A stretch of 64,000 nucleotides of DNA from Aaosphaeria pasadenensis (lineage: Eukaryota > Ascomycota > Dothideomycetes > Pleosporales), in contig JAKLMB010000007.1 in assembly GCA_022813625.1 (NCBI GenBank), positions 62,001 to 126,000 on the forward strand. Direction: 5' to 3'. The notes below the pieces were generated by a model. It saw only the letters and a program-made list of their open reading frames with translations, ran no database searches and was not told where the DNA came from. Position 1 is the first letter of the stretch; every line of letters starts with the position of its first letter. The translations under genes and the position numbers were made by a program. Shown here piece after piece: positions 1 through 11,896 of the stretch.

Positions 1-10
1 GTGTGGTTGC

Positions 11-3000
11 TTATGCACCTTGGCTATAAGCCAGCCAAGCGTCATGAGCTTCTCGAAGGACTGTGATTATCGTTAGCAGAGTCGAAATGGATGTTCAGAT
101 GGAATGCTTACTCTGAAGGACCTGCGCTTGCGCCATGTAGGTTTCACAAGCACACTGCAGAGTCCGACCGTCATTGAAGTCAAGCACAACGCTATTGGGC
201 AATTCCTGTCGGTCCTGGTCAGGTGCGTATGGAGGACGGAACTCGGTCAAATGGAATCGCTTTGTAATTCCCTTAGACTGCTCATTCGACTTTGATAAGC
301 TGAGTACGAGGTTACCCGAAGCATCAATCTCAACCCATCGGCGTTTCCACAACTATGATACTGTTAGCGTTGATCAAACTAAAAGGCGTTTTCAGCTTAC
401 CAGAGTGTCCGGAAATTGGACGTTGAGGTCACCAACTTGAACGGATGGCGGAGGCTCCCGCAGGGAGGGGAGTTGAGTCGAAAGGAGGTCTTCAGGTACT
501 GAGCTAACATTCGAGTTCTTTCGAGAAATAGAAGAGATGGAGGACATGCGCTTGAACAGCTTGCTTGTTCTCGAGTCCTTCTTCTCTTTCTTCTCCTCGC
601 GCTTCTCTTCAGTGCTATCGAGACTGTGTGCAGACAGACTTCGTGGAGTCTTGACGTCTGACTTCGACTCACTAAGGCGTCGTCCAAAAGATCTCCAGCT
701 GCTCTCAGATGAAGATCTAGGAAGGGCGGAAGTAGGGGTAGGGACAGTGGTAGGGGCGGGAGCGGGAGCAGGGTCCTTTGAGTGCGAAGAAGACGGCGGC
801 CTGGGCGAGGTCGGCTCTACCTTTGCCTTAGACGGGCTCAAAGGCCTTGGTGATGGTAATCTTTGGTGATCGATGGTGATCTGGCTCTGTTGAAGCTCCA
901 ATGGTGTGCTTTCATCCGGCATCGTCAAAGTGGGTCTCGTAGCTCTGCCGTCTCGAATGATTCGAGCAGTGACTTGAACCGTCTCGGGTTTGCGCACACC
1001 GTGCTGGGGGCTATAGGTTGGTGAACCATCTCTGGATGGTGGAGGCTGTAACACAGATTGTCGGTCAGACGACGGTGCATACGGAACATTGATGAACGAA
1101 GTACGATTGAGGCGTTTGACGGATTGCGATTCGGGAGAAAGCCCGGAGGGAGGGGTTGCGAAGAAGGACGATTTGCGCTGAAGGATCGAAGCAGATTCGG
1201 GAGTCGCAAGTGAACTTACTGATGCAACCGAGTCCCTGTTAGACTTTTCCGCGAGCGCTTTGATCCTCTGCGAGATGCCGGACGAGACATTGATCTTCTT
1301 TGCCACTACCGCAGTGTCTGAGTTAGAATGGGGGAGCCACGGCCCAGAAGATTTGCGTGGTATCGCCTGGTCGGCGGGCATACCACCAGTCCTGTATGGC
1401 TGGGATACAGATCTTTCAGACATCCCTGAGATTGAGGATTTGCGGGGGAAAACGGGTGTGATGGGTGACTTGGAAACCGAAATCGGCTTCGCTTCTTCGA
1501 CTGTTGCGCTGCGCAGCTCTTCCATGAACGAGTCATCTGAGAGATACTCCGCTTCGGAGTTATCTGCAGAGATATGAGGAGTGGTCAGCCCGTTTACCCC
1601 ACCTTCTACAAAGCTGTGCCTCTTGGCGGTATTAAATAGCCTGGAAGCTCGCTTTTCTCTTATTTGGTCGACATCATCTTGCTGGGGATGCGAACCCATT
1701 GGCATGAAGATTGCCGATTCGCGCTTCGATCTTCGACCTAGCTCGCCAGGCGGCATAAGTACCATCGACTCCCGTTTGCTTCGCCTGGTAAAGACGTCGT
1801 CTGAAGCCGATGTTTGGATCGTGGGGATAGGCGAAGCGTCCTGCTGAACTGTCACCTCAAAAGAGGGGATCGATGTTGAAGATTCAGGCACAATTGTCGG
1901 TGAGCTTTCGACGGACTCCTTCTCGGCTTGCTGCAATAATTCCACACTTTCCCCTGCCTGCTGGGTAGGAATCTCCAGAGAAAGCGTCTTCTTCTCGTCC
2001 GGTTCAGGAGTCTTTTCGTCTTCCGAGATTGATGAGGGTCTTGTAGATGGGGCGGCGGAGGATCCCTGGGTCTGTGCAGAGGTGGGTGAGCACGCAGAGG
2101 CAGCCGAATGCAGATCGTCCGATTCGAGGTGGCCCGCGGTCGTGTCGAGCGTAGAATCATCAGCTGCAATAGAAGGCTCCGGTGTTGCAATCGGTGCACC
2201 CTCCTTTCGTTGAATTACAGTCAAAGGCCGATCCTCTTTGGGCTCCATGGAGGAGGCGGCGTCAAATAGTTCTGTGCTAGGCTCGTCTGGCTGTGCTTCT
2301 GGGCCAGGGGTTGGTTGCGTAGTCAAATCTGTATTTGTCTGGGGAAGTTCCTCTGCAGAGATGTCTGCAGGATCTCGAGTCGACGATGTCAGATGTGGTT
2401 CTGCAGGTTCTCCAGAAGTTGTTACTGTTTGAGTATCTGTGGGGCCATCTGGATTCGTTTGCAAAGGCGGTGTGGTAGGCGGATCGGCAGGCTTCTCATC
2501 TCCGATAGTGTCACCGACATTTCCACCCTCCAATCCTCCGTTGGAAACTTTCTCTTTTTCAATGTTATCAGACTTCGTTTCGCTGATTGCTTCATTCTCT
2601 TTCGCGGCCTTTTCTTGTCTGGCCTTCATCTGCTTTTTACGAAGTTCCAGGGCCTTCATCAGCCTTTGTTTCTCCGGCGTGGCCCTGTCTCTATGGCTAC
2701 TATGGCTGTGGACCGGCAGGGATCTAACACTCATTGGGCTCTTGGGAGGAAATCCTGGAGATGTAGGAGGCAGTGGGAATTCCGGCACAGGAGGAATCGG
2801 CGGAGGTGGAGGGAATGCAATGCTTGGAACAACGCTGGAGTCCCTTGATTTCGGTCTCTTGGGTTCCACGTTGCTCTTCCTGTTGGCGACTCGCATACCG
2901 GCAGGTAAGCTTGACACAGGCCTAGCTACATTCTGGGTACCACTTCCCGAAGTATGCGGTCTCTTCGAATCCAACGAGGGCCTGGGTCTTGGACCAAGTT

Positions 3001-3965
3001 TGACCTTCGGTTTGTATTGAGCGTAGATCTCGGCGTAAATGTCGGCCATAGCTGGGCGCGCGGTCTGGGAGGAGAATCGGGGGTCAGGCCCATGTTCGAA
3101 CAGAGAATCGTACTCTTTCAAGCTATCTCGGTAGCTGGAGGCTTTGAATTCGGGATTGGCATGTTCGGGAACACTCTCTATGGTGGTATGTGATACGGCG
3201 CTCCTTGGAACCTCAGCCGTTGATGAGCGGCTGAGGGTAGTAGTGAGAGGGGGAAGCTCTGAAGGGGCTGCCGAACTTTTGGTGTTCGTGAGAGATATCC
3301 CAGTAACGGTACCTTTGGACGAAGCAGCCGTTGTCGGTCGCGACATGGATTGGGACTCTACCGAGGGACCTGATCCTTCCTCCGCATCCTCGGTGATCTC
3401 GTCCAGCTTGCGCCGCGATGAGCTACTTGAGGAGCAGTTTGAGGGGGCAGCAGTATGCAAGGAACAGGCAGCGGCGAGGGCGGAATCGCTGAGTTCATCG
3501 GCGGTGGTTATGGAGAAGACGGAATCGTGAGGGGTGAACTGCTCGGAGACGGTCGTGAAATGGACGGCGACACGTGCTGGGGTGACATTAGCCAATTTCT
3601 CATCTCATAGTTGGATGGATTGTTTGCATACCTTGTAACAATCGCGATGTACCCTCTGGTACGTATTTTATCAAGACCTTGCGCCGACGGTAGGAAAGGA
3701 AACCGTAGAGAGGTGATGTTTCCTCGTACTGCGCGACGGCTCCCCTGATCTCTGAGGCTCCGCCAGTGCCACGAGCAAGGACCTCGACAGCGTCTCGGGA
3801 GGCATATTTCAAGAGGAACCTGCGCAGAAAAGATATGTTAGCATTGGCGTGCAATGGGGGAATACATGAAGTGAGGGATTGTGCGCCGTACCATCCGCCT
3901 CCTTCGGCCAGGGCGCCCTGGTATGCCTCGACGACTTTGGCGTCATCAAGCCCGTTCAGCGACAT
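11..3965 (-). CDS. ADF-H / PH domain protein, large disordered middle
   Basis: Five exons: 3965-3892, 3819-3632, 3576-401, 352-112 and 60-11, giving 1242 aa. Introns are 72, 55, 48 and 51 nt with GT..AG ends and CTAAC/CTAAT-like branch sites. Residues about 5-130 form an actin-depolymerising-factor homology (ADF-H) domain; joining exons 1-3 restores an uninterrupted domain (GGGW-FLLKYASRD, then SRLLQ-ARVAVHF). The last ~100 residues form a PH domain starting near LWKRRWVEID and ending in the helix VLQILREAHDAWLAY. Between them lie about 1000 residues rich in Ser, Pro and Thr, with a short basic helix near residues 385-415 (KALELRKKQMKARQEK). ADF-H suggests binding to actin or an actin-related partner, and PH suggests membrane or phosphoinositide binding; that role is inference. 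I know no standard name. The stop TAA lies at 13-11, so the gene is complete although it touches the window edge. Confidence 0.85.
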
Positions 3966-4374
3966 GGCGAATTGGGGCCAGGGTGGATGCTGAGGGAAAG
4001 GCTCTAGCCCTTCGAAACCCTCGTGGAGCGCTCAGAAACAAACGAGAGGAGTTTGTCGACGATAGATTGAAGATTGTATGTTCACGTTGTGAGAGGGAGA
4101 GTTTAGAGGGAAAGTGGCCAGTGCACCCGTCAGGGGATGCGGTTTGGAGACGAAGAGTGGCCGGCCCGCTCAGACCATTTGATCGAATGAATTAGAAGGT
4201 ATGGTGGTACGGGGTAATTACTCGTAAATTGGTAGCGATGGCGGCAGAAGTCGGCGCGAGAATGAATTTACAAGTAAGATGAAGATGTGCTTTACTTTGC
4301 TTGCAGTGGGTGTGTGGATGTGCACCGGGCACTTCAGATGCAAATGGCTTCCACGAACATTCCGTGTGAGAAGA

Positions 4375-4409
4375 GAAGGGAAGGGAAGGGAAGGGAAGAA
4401 AGGAAGGGA
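4375..4409. repeat. (GGGAA)n short tandem repeat
   Basis: Consecutive GGGAA units with slight decay at the 3' end, about 300-400 bases upstream of the ADF-H/PH start. Seen directly. Confidence 0.8.
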
Positions 4410-6239
4410 ATGAAAGAGGAAGAAGTGAGGGGAAAGTATCCAGGGGAGAGTTGATAATACGAGTAATCGTGGTAATGACTTGGTGCTGTACCCGTACCGT
4501 AGCGAGAAGGATGGAGGGAGTGAGAGAGAAAGTCGTCACTTGCATGTATTCGCAGAGTGTGAAGGTCCAGGGTGTTGACTTTTTGACGTTTCAGGTGCGG
4601 CTACGATGTACCACCAGTGACCACCATGCATGAACTCTACACTCACTACTGCACCATTACACTATACAATCGACAGCTTGACTCCATCCACCTAAACCAA
4701 CTACGATACAATCATCTGCACCTTTCAGGAACCAGCCTAGTCCCGTCACTTCTCTCTCCCTCCCCACCTCTTGGGCTTAAGGATACTTCGTAGGGTACTC
4801 CGTATACAGTGGTAGGATGGTACCAAGGAGTTCCGCGAGTGAGAAGAGGACTATCTACGAGACTACGAGTAATACAATAACCACCTACTACCTGCTACTG
4901 CTAGTCCACCCACCCCTCACACCACCATTCAGCCGTCAAGAACCACCTGAAAAAAATAACCTGTCAGGTTGTTATCATTCATCACCAGTTGGTTTTTACT
5001 AGGGCGTGTAGTCCTACGCGTCACGCCCGGCCTGGCATGAAGCAATTGGGGTTCCGGCAGATCTCCCTCCCCTTCGCCATGACCACGATTGCGACATTCA
5101 ATTTCGCACATGGTTGGCGCGAATCAACGAGCAGCATGTGTTCCTCGAGTCAAGATGAACGGACAACAGCACCCTGACACTTGCTCGCTTTTGTCTGGTA
5201 GCTTGGCTCAACGGGATCATCCTGGTTGGCGGAATCGATCCTCGTCCTGCTCGTAGTACCTCTTTTCCGCTTCCTCGTGGAATGAAAGATGGCGGCGGTA
5301 GCGGGTATCAGCTTGTCGTTGTGATGCGAAAAGCAATAATTAATCAAAAATCATACCTCTGAGTACTACCTCCCTGCTTCTCAACAACGGACACGCAGGA
5401 CCAGTCGCAGGTAACGGTACGCCATGCATCTGGCTTATCAGTCCGTCGTGGAAGTTTTCCCCATAACACTTACACGAACTACAAATGGCCGGCATCTCCG
5501 CAGGTCAAGAACGCGTAATTATGGACTGTACCAAAGAATGAAGAGCCGTCTTTTCCATAACGCTCATTCTCGACGTTGGAGGACTTAACTAATTCTAGGA
5601 CCCCCCCAATAGCACGATACGCTATCCGAGGAGTACTCGTAGTACTGGTGTCTAATAGGCTATTGGAGGTAATTATCGATGAAGCCCAAAAAAAGCATCG
5701 GCAGCCTGCATCAGCTCTACACAGCATCAGCTCTGCAGGTCAACGCCCGCTCCGCTCTGCCTCCACCACTAACTATAACTATTTTATGGTATAGCTGGAC
5801 TAAAACCAGCTAGCTATTGATCCATTAATACATATTTCAATCCTCGTCGCCCTTATCGATAGACCGAACCAAGCTGTTCGAATTGGGAATCTCCTGAATT
5901 ACCCCTTGCAGCTCGCTCGCATTTTCGTTGCATCCAAATTAGATCTCCCGAGTATTGACTACTCCGTATCCAAGATTCCATTCATACGAGCGCCTAGTTC
6001 CCTATCGATAAGAGAAATACATATTCCCATGTCATTATTCCACAGTATAGACAAATTACAATTCTATCTTTCGTGCGTGAGAAAGATGTCTGTGGAGGAA
6101 GAATCGTCCAGAATGACTCCAAGCTAGAACCTCGCTGGATGGACGGTCGGCTCCCGCCGTGACCACAACAGCCGCAAACGCGGGTATCCGATCTACTATC
6201 TACCTACCTAGCTAGCTATCATCGTCACCAATTCAATTT

Positions 6240-6248
6240 TATATATAC
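6240..6248 (+). promoter_or_regulatory. TATA-like element upstream of OHCU decarboxylase
   Basis: TATATATAC lies about 120-128 bases before the ATG at 6368 and is followed by a long CT/CA-rich leader. Only position and sequence support it. Confidence 0.3.
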
Positions 6249-6367
6249 ATCTACATCCACATCTACCTCCATACACACTCGCCCACCCACCCACACATAC
6301 ATACAATCCCCAACACCTCACCTCCCCCCTCCCCTAACAAAATCCAACCACACAACCCTTCAAAACC

Positions 6368-7014
6368 ATGGCTCTCCCCCCTCCATCCACCCTCCCCACC
6401 CTCCCCCACCCCGAAATCCTCTCAACCCTCGACCTCCTCTTCGAGCCCTCACCAAAACTACACTCCCTCCTCCTCCCCTCCCTCCTCACCACCCCCCACG
6501 AAAGCTACGCCTCGCTCATCGCCTCCGTCCACAGCAGCCTCACCAAGCTTTCCCGGGCCAAGAACCCCCGGGCCATGGAGAACCTGATCGCGATACTGGG
6601 GTCGCATCCGCGGCTCGGGGCGCGGAAGGTCGAGAGTGCGCAGAGTAGGGCTGAGCAGGCGAGCCTTGCCGGCGGAGGGGACGGGGAAGGGGGGGATGGG
6701 GGGGAAGGGGAGAGGTTGAGGGCGTTGAATGAGGAGTATGAGGAGGCGTTTCCGGGGCTGAGATATGTGTATGTTTGAACCTCCCTTCCCCTTTTGCTGG
6801 TTTCTTGAGATTTTATTTGTTGAAAAGGGGGGGATAATTGCTAATGGTAGGATGTAGGGTTTTCGTGAACGCGAGGAGTAGAGAGGAGATTATGAGGGAT
6901 ATGAGGGAGAGGATTGATAGGGGGAATCCTGGGTTGGAGATTATGGAGGCGATTGATGCCATGTGTGATATTGCGAGGGACCGGGTGGGGAAGTTGGGGG
7001 TTAGGGAGGAGTGA
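6368..7014 (+). CDS. OHCU decarboxylase (uric acid to allantoin, last step)
   Basis: Two exons, 6368-6768 and 6858-7014, 185 aa. The 89-nt intron has donor GT|GTATGT and acceptor GATGTAG; splicing gives RYVVFVNARSREE. The family converts 2-oxo-4-hydroxy-4-carboxy-5-ureidoimidazoline to (S)-allantoin in purine breakdown. Family signatures are the HPRLG motif with the probable catalytic His at residue 80, the following SRAEQASLAG, NEEYEEAFPGLRYV, and the Arg-rich C-terminal helix. Length fits the family (about 160-190 aa). Oddities: a Gly/Glu/Asp-rich insertion at residues ~102-114 coded by a G-run tract, and a switch from C-ending codons in the first half to G-ending codons in the second. No other uricolytic gene is adjacent. 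Confidence 0.88.
6670..6716 (+). other. G-run tract with G-quadruplex potential inside a coding exon
   Basis: Within 47 bases there are at least six runs of three or more G on the coding strand, including two runs of seven, separated by one to three bases. It encodes the Gly-rich insertion of the OHCU decarboxylase. A quadruplex is inferred from the pattern only. Confidence 0.5.
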
Positions 7015-7912
7015 GGGGATAGCGGAGGAAGAGGGGATGGTGTTATGGTTGAGGTGGTGATTGTTGAAGAGGAGGAGGGAAGAAGATGGGACTTCAGATC
7101 GAAGCAGAAGAAAGCGAACAGCCGTTGATATCGTAGGACATCCCGCATCACCATTACCAGCACGAAGTTTCACGAAACAAGTCTGACGAAAAGCTTTTCT
7201 CTTTACTACCCAACACGAATCCGGACACTTTTACCGTCCTCATACTTTCACTACAAGTATAGAGGTATATAGAAACCGTGAATCTTGACTTTTATATCAC
7301 ACATATCACATCAACTCTCCTCAGCCCTAAACGTAGATGTTGCTATGACGTTTCGGTGATCATCTGTTTTTATCTTCTTTTTTCTTGGAGGTGTAGGTGC
7401 TTGGAATGGGTTGTGGAGAAGAGAAGATGCTTCGATTAAGTTTGTTCTTTTAAACGAGAATGAAGATGGTGGGTGGCGGATGAGGAGTGGTGTCATTTAG
7501 ATACCCGCCTGGGCCTTTTCATTCTGTTGTCCGCGGTGTGGTATGATGATTATTCAGTATGGTTCAGAATCATTCATAAATTTATACTACACACAAAGGA
7601 GTACCCTGATACGAAGAAACCATCACGAGCCCCAAACGAAATGCAAATTACCACCCTGACACCCCCAAAATTTTCTCACATCACAGCACAGTCAAACGAC
7701 GCACGTATATATTATTCCATTCCATATCCCATTTTTTTGCCCGCCCCGCTTAGCGTGGAAGCCCCCTACTTGATGAAAATTGAATTTTATAGCAAATCGA
7801 CCGACCGACTAGGTTATGCAATATGATAATGATGATGGTGATAATGATCATGCTAGCTACCCAACAAACAAACGAATTGCTAGGAGGTAGAGAAGGGATG
7901 CATGGGGTAGCG
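7015..7912. other. intergenic between two convergent genes
   Basis: No coding region seen. It holds the 3' ends of the OHCU decarboxylase gene (+) and the unknown gene at 7913-9163 (-). Confidence 0.6.
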
Positions 7913-9163
7913 TTACATAGTAGGATGGAATTGGGGAAACATGAGTTTCCGCTGTCTGAGCCGCTCTTCCTGGACCTCCCTCTCGCGCCTGGTCCTCTCG
8001 TCGAGGAGTTGGTTGCCCGCGCCGGGGTACTGTGCTTGGACAGGAGGAGCGGGGGCGGGTGCGTGCTGTTTCGTTGACGCGAAGAAGGCGGCGAAGTTGG
8101 GGGAGCATGATGCTGGTTGGAGGTTTGGAGAGGGAGGTGATGGCTCGGGGGGACGTGTTGGGTTGGGGAGGTGGGTTTCTTCGAATTGTGTCGGCCAGAT
8201 TGGGTCGGAGCCTTCTTCGACTTGGTCGAAGTCGCCCACGATGGACTCGCCTGGGTCGAGTTTTCCGAAGTCGGAGTAGATGGTTGGTGGTGGGGTGCCT
8301 GAGGTGTTGCGAAGTGTTGTGCTAGATGTTGGTGTTGTCGAGCTGTGGGCGATGGAGGATTTTGGAGGAGGGGTCGTCTCTCGATAGTCAGTGTTGCCGA
8401 ACAGTTGCCCACTGCTTCCGCCCCCCTCCTCATCGTCGTCGTCGTCGTCGTCGTCGAAGTGAGCATAAGGATCCGGAAAGGCGTCTTCTTGATCAAAAGC
8501 ATCGTAATTAGAAAGTCCAAGGGGTGAAGGGGGAAGTGGGATATGATTCCGCCGTGGTATTTGCGCCTTCGTTGGTGTGTAGGCGTACACGTACGCACTA
8601 TTGGGAGTATCGCTTGCTGTTTCAATCAGGTCCCCGTCGTCTAAGGACACAGGCGCGAAGTTAGGTGAAGAAGAGTTCGGACTCGGGCTCGAGGACAGAT
8701 CCACCTTGTCTATTCGTATGGCGTCGGAAGATGCAGATGGGGTCGTCTGCGGTAACACCATCCGAGTATAGGAGTCATGACTGCCATACACCAAGGCCAA
8801 TCTCGCCAGCTCCAACTGCTTGGATTCGTGCTCCTGAGCAGCAAGGGACACCCCCAATCCCTCAGGAGTCTCTCTCGCAAACTGATCTCGGCGTTTGACG
8901 CGGTTGAGGATGGCAGCCTTGCGCAGGAGGTTCCTACCAAGCGCCTTCTGCCTTGCCCAAACAGCAATCTTCGAGCTTCCCCGGTCTACAATGTTGGTAG
9001 CAGGACTAGAGAACTCGGGTGATAAACGGGAAGTGATGAGAAACAGCCTAAGACGGCGTTTCTTCTTATGCAAACAGGAGTGTTCGCCGTCGACATCAGC
9101 CACGGATCGACATCGTTTCCTTGGTCGAGGCGGAGATGGGCGATGATTGAAAGTTAAATTCAT
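7913..9163 (-). CDS. conserved fungal protein of unknown function
   Basis: Single exon, 416 aa from ATG 9163. The frame is open up to an ATG at 9703 (596 aa), but the extra 180 residues are His/Gln/Thr/Ser-rich and look like translated 5' leader, so I prefer the start just before RPSPPRPRKRC. The conserved-looking core is near residues 33-100: a KKKRRLRLFLITSRLS stretch, a PATNIVDRG segment, and a basic helix with WARQKALGRNLLRKAAILNR. The rest is low complexity, including a run of eight Asp coded by TCG/GAC repeats at 8433-8456, and a charged C-terminal helix (RTRREREVQEERLRQRK). The basic core suggests a nuclear or nucleic-acid-associated protein, but that is a guess. I do not recognise a named family. 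Confidence 0.65.
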   Translation of the reverse strand: MNLTFNHRPSPPRPRKRCRSVADVDGEHSCLHKKKRRLRLFLITSRLSPEFSSPATNIVDRGSSKIAVWARQKALGRNLLRKAAILNRVKRRDQFARETPEGLGVSLAAQEHESKQLELARLALVYGSHDSYTRMVLPQTTPSASSDAIRIDKVDLSSSPSPNSSSPNFAPVSLDDGDLIETASDTPNSAYVYAYTPTKAQIPRRNHIPLPPSPLGLSNYDAFDQEDAFPDPYAHFDDDDDDDDEEGGGSSGQLFGNTDYRETTPPPKSSIAHSSTTPTSSTTLRNTSGTPPPTIYSDFGKLDPGESIVGDFDQVEEGSDPIWPTQFEETHLPNPTRPPEPSPPSPNLQPASCSPNFAAFFASTKQHAPAPAPPVQAQYPGAGNQLLDERTRREREVQEERLRQRKLMFPQFHPTM

Positions 9164-10267
9164 AGCTGGGTTCGGAGAGATGCAAAATGTAAATGGTGTC
9201 GTTGGCTCCAGTTGGTCGTGTAATCTCAGTGGAAGGGCCTTCTGTGGTGGTGAGGGCGAAGAGGTCAGTCCAAGCACGCTGTGCATAATGCTCCTCCGAC
9301 CCTTTTCCTCCGTCTCTCGTTTGAATACAGAGTCCTTTGCGCACGACACGACATAATCGCGCGTCGAAGTAGTTGCAGGTTGGTGGAGGAGGAAGAGGGT
9401 GGAAGTGGAAGGAGAACTGGAAGTGGTAGTAGAAGTCGGCTTTGAGATACGACGATTGGTGGTGACTACGGGTGATGAGTGCACTTGATAGTGCTGATGT
9501 TGGTGCTGGTAGTGGTGGTGGTGGACAGCAGCGGGCCGAGCAGTGCCAGTGCCAGTGCCAGTGCTAGCAATTGCTACTTGCAGATGTGGGTGGGGCGGGA
9601 GAGCTAACAGAGGTAGCGGCGGTAGTTTATCAAGAGACAGCACTCTCGATTCGACGGCAGTTTGTTGGCCAACCCCCAAACTATGATGGCGGCGCGAGAG
9701 CATACGTATCGATGCCCACGAGAAGCATCACGAGACCTCCAGAAAATCTTCACTCCCTCCCTCTCTGAAATCTGACGAATCCGGTCGCAGGACGGCGTGG
9801 AAGTTAGGGGATGGGATCCTCGTCTTCGTCTTCGTCGGGTGCTACCGAGATCTAGGGAACTGGACCACCAGGTATTACGAGTATGTAACGACAGATGTGT
9901 ATACCAAGTCGAGGAGTGAGTACCAGTCGTGTACCAGTGCCGTGTCCTGTACAGTTACATACAGGTCCAAGTAGGTAGGTATCCAGAGGATTGGCGTCGA
10001 AGGGGAGAGGAAAGACCTGCAGGGAATGAATTCGAGGGCAAGTGACAGGTGCTGCGAGTAATAATAAGAAATAATCAACAACCCCCTCCACCAACTTAAA
10101 AAGGTTTACGAGAGACTGACAGGACAGCCAAAGCCAAAACAGACGGGCAAGACAGGCAAAGACCTTAGAAAACGAGGTGGAGGTGTCGGATGACCCGAAG
10201 CAGTGGGCAAATTGCGGAGAACCCCAGCAAAGAGCGCAGCCTAGATGCACGCTCACCCGCAGGTCGC

Positions 10268-10299
10268 TCACAGACTCACAGACTCACAGACTCACAGAC
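10268..10299. repeat. (CTCACAGA)n tandem repeat
   Basis: About four copies of an 8-base unit, CTCACAGA, in an otherwise non-repetitive intergenic stretch. Confidence 0.85.
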
Positions 10300-11696
10300 A
10301 CTCACACCTCCCCTCTCCTGTCCTCTAGGCTGTGTGCCCGCGTGCCTCGAAGCTCTATGCGGTCAACGGAATTGGCTGATTGGACGACGATGCGAAGATG
10401 GGGCCGCGCCACGGCGACGTATTACAAGTATTGCTATTGCTTGCTGATTGTCTTTAAAACAGGGAGAGCGAAAGGGAGGGACGTTGTTGGCATTTTATGG
10501 ACATGTTTGTACGCCGTCAGCGCGGCCTGGATCAAAAGGCATTTATTTAATCAACAACGCGAACGTTGGAGCGACTCAGATTGGGTGGATGGGTGCCACC
10601 GACGTCGTCTCATCCTGGGAGGTCTCTCAAAAGCACATCCAACCTTCAGTCTCTTCAGAGGCCATTGGACTTGTCACCCTCGGAGAATGTCTCCAACAGA
10701 CCAAATACTGTCAGTGAGAAATGAGGCTACGAAAGCTTGAGGACCAGGGCTCCCATGAACGCTGAGCCGAAGAGGTAGCCAGTAGCGACCTGATTGGGGC
10801 AAAGGATCAGCGTATGGAATCCTTCGTCTCTCCTCCAACGAGAGCCCTTCTGAATCGCACCCCAGACTGGGCCCCCCTTCCCCCCCGTACCCTCGTTGAA
10901 GACAGGAATAGCCACTTCTGCGACTTTAACGAAGTAGTCTACTCCGTACTTTTCTTTTATTCCCGCACGCTGTCGTAATTCCTGTTTAGTAAATCATGAA
11001 AAGCAAAATCGCGTCGATGGTCGTGTGCCCTACGCGTCTACTCGATCTCCTAGCCGACGGTGATCAGGGTCTGTTGCGATGATCAAAACTGGATCCAGGG
11101 TCGACAAGCCCGCTGACATGGCGGAGATGTGATGGTGGAGAAGGGGGGAGGCTCGATCCTGGAGCGAATGTCCAGGAGGACGAATCTGATCGGGAGTCGG
11201 AGGGGACATCGCATCGCAGCCGGACAAATCAGAACGAGATGGCTGCGAAAGGAGGTGTAATGGTGATGTTGCAGCCCATGCATCGCACACGACTCGACTT
11301 TCTTTGCTTTCCCTTCGAGTCGCCACCATACCTACGAGCCTCACTTGGTGTATTTGGGACCCCTGCCTCAAGCAAGACTTCCAAGTCCCCGTCGGAGGAA
11401 TGGTGCTGTCTAGATCTCAAAAAGGGAGGACATATCCTCTTCCACCATGACGTTGGGTGGCCAACTGCGTGCAGCAATAGCACAGACGACAATGCCTTTG
11501 GTGACATTACCCCAGTTCTTATTCGACTTGGCCGTGAGGGGCGGTCTTGACCATCTCGATTCTTACGTTTTCCGCCTCCGTTGCTAGTCATCTCATTGCA
11601 CCGCTGACACAGGTTGCTTGCTATAGGAGGATCGCTCGACTGCCCAACATGCCCAATCGTAAGACAATTGGAAGGGCAGGGAGAAAGAAATTTTTC

Positions 11697-11730
11697 ACGT
11701 CCACGTCCACGTCCACGTCCACGTCCACGG
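11697..11730. repeat. (CGTCCA)n tandem repeat
   Basis: Five to six perfect copies of the 6-base unit CGTCCA. Confidence 0.9.
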
Positions 11731-11874
11731 CGGGCGAGGCTGCATTATTGGAAATGCAGACCTGATGCTGGCACACAAACAGATGCGTGCGGGGTTTTCC
11801 ATCCTCCTTGGGGAGTCTCTGCAGTTGACTTATTGGTTGGCATCAGCTTTTACGAAATCGAAGTAGCGTCTAGC

Positions 11875-11896
11875 AGGGCAGGGCAGGGCAGGGCAG
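11875..11896. repeat. (GGGCA)n tandem repeat
   Basis: About four perfect copies of the 5-base unit GGGCA. Confidence 0.85.

Larger units (their letters stand above)
3966..6367. other. intergenic, shared upstream region
   Basis: No credible coding region. It lies between the starts of the ADF-H/PH gene (-) and the OHCU decarboxylase gene (+), so it should hold both promoters. Two copies of TACTCCGTA occur at 4796 and 5960. The last 130 bases before 6368 are strongly pyrimidine-rich on the + strand, as is usual in fungal 5' leaders. Confidence 0.6.

Noticed and set aside
104..3530. Several open frames on the + strand over the ADF-H/PH gene
   Set aside because: They mirror the Ser/Pro-rich minus-strand exon and carry no motif; they are antisense shadows.
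8433..8456. TCG trinucleotide run as an independent microsatellite
   Set aside because: It lies in the coding exon of the unknown gene and encodes its poly-Asp stretch; described there.
10177..10740. 187-codon open frame on the + strand
   Set aside because: It runs through a simple repeat and has no protein-like composition or motif.
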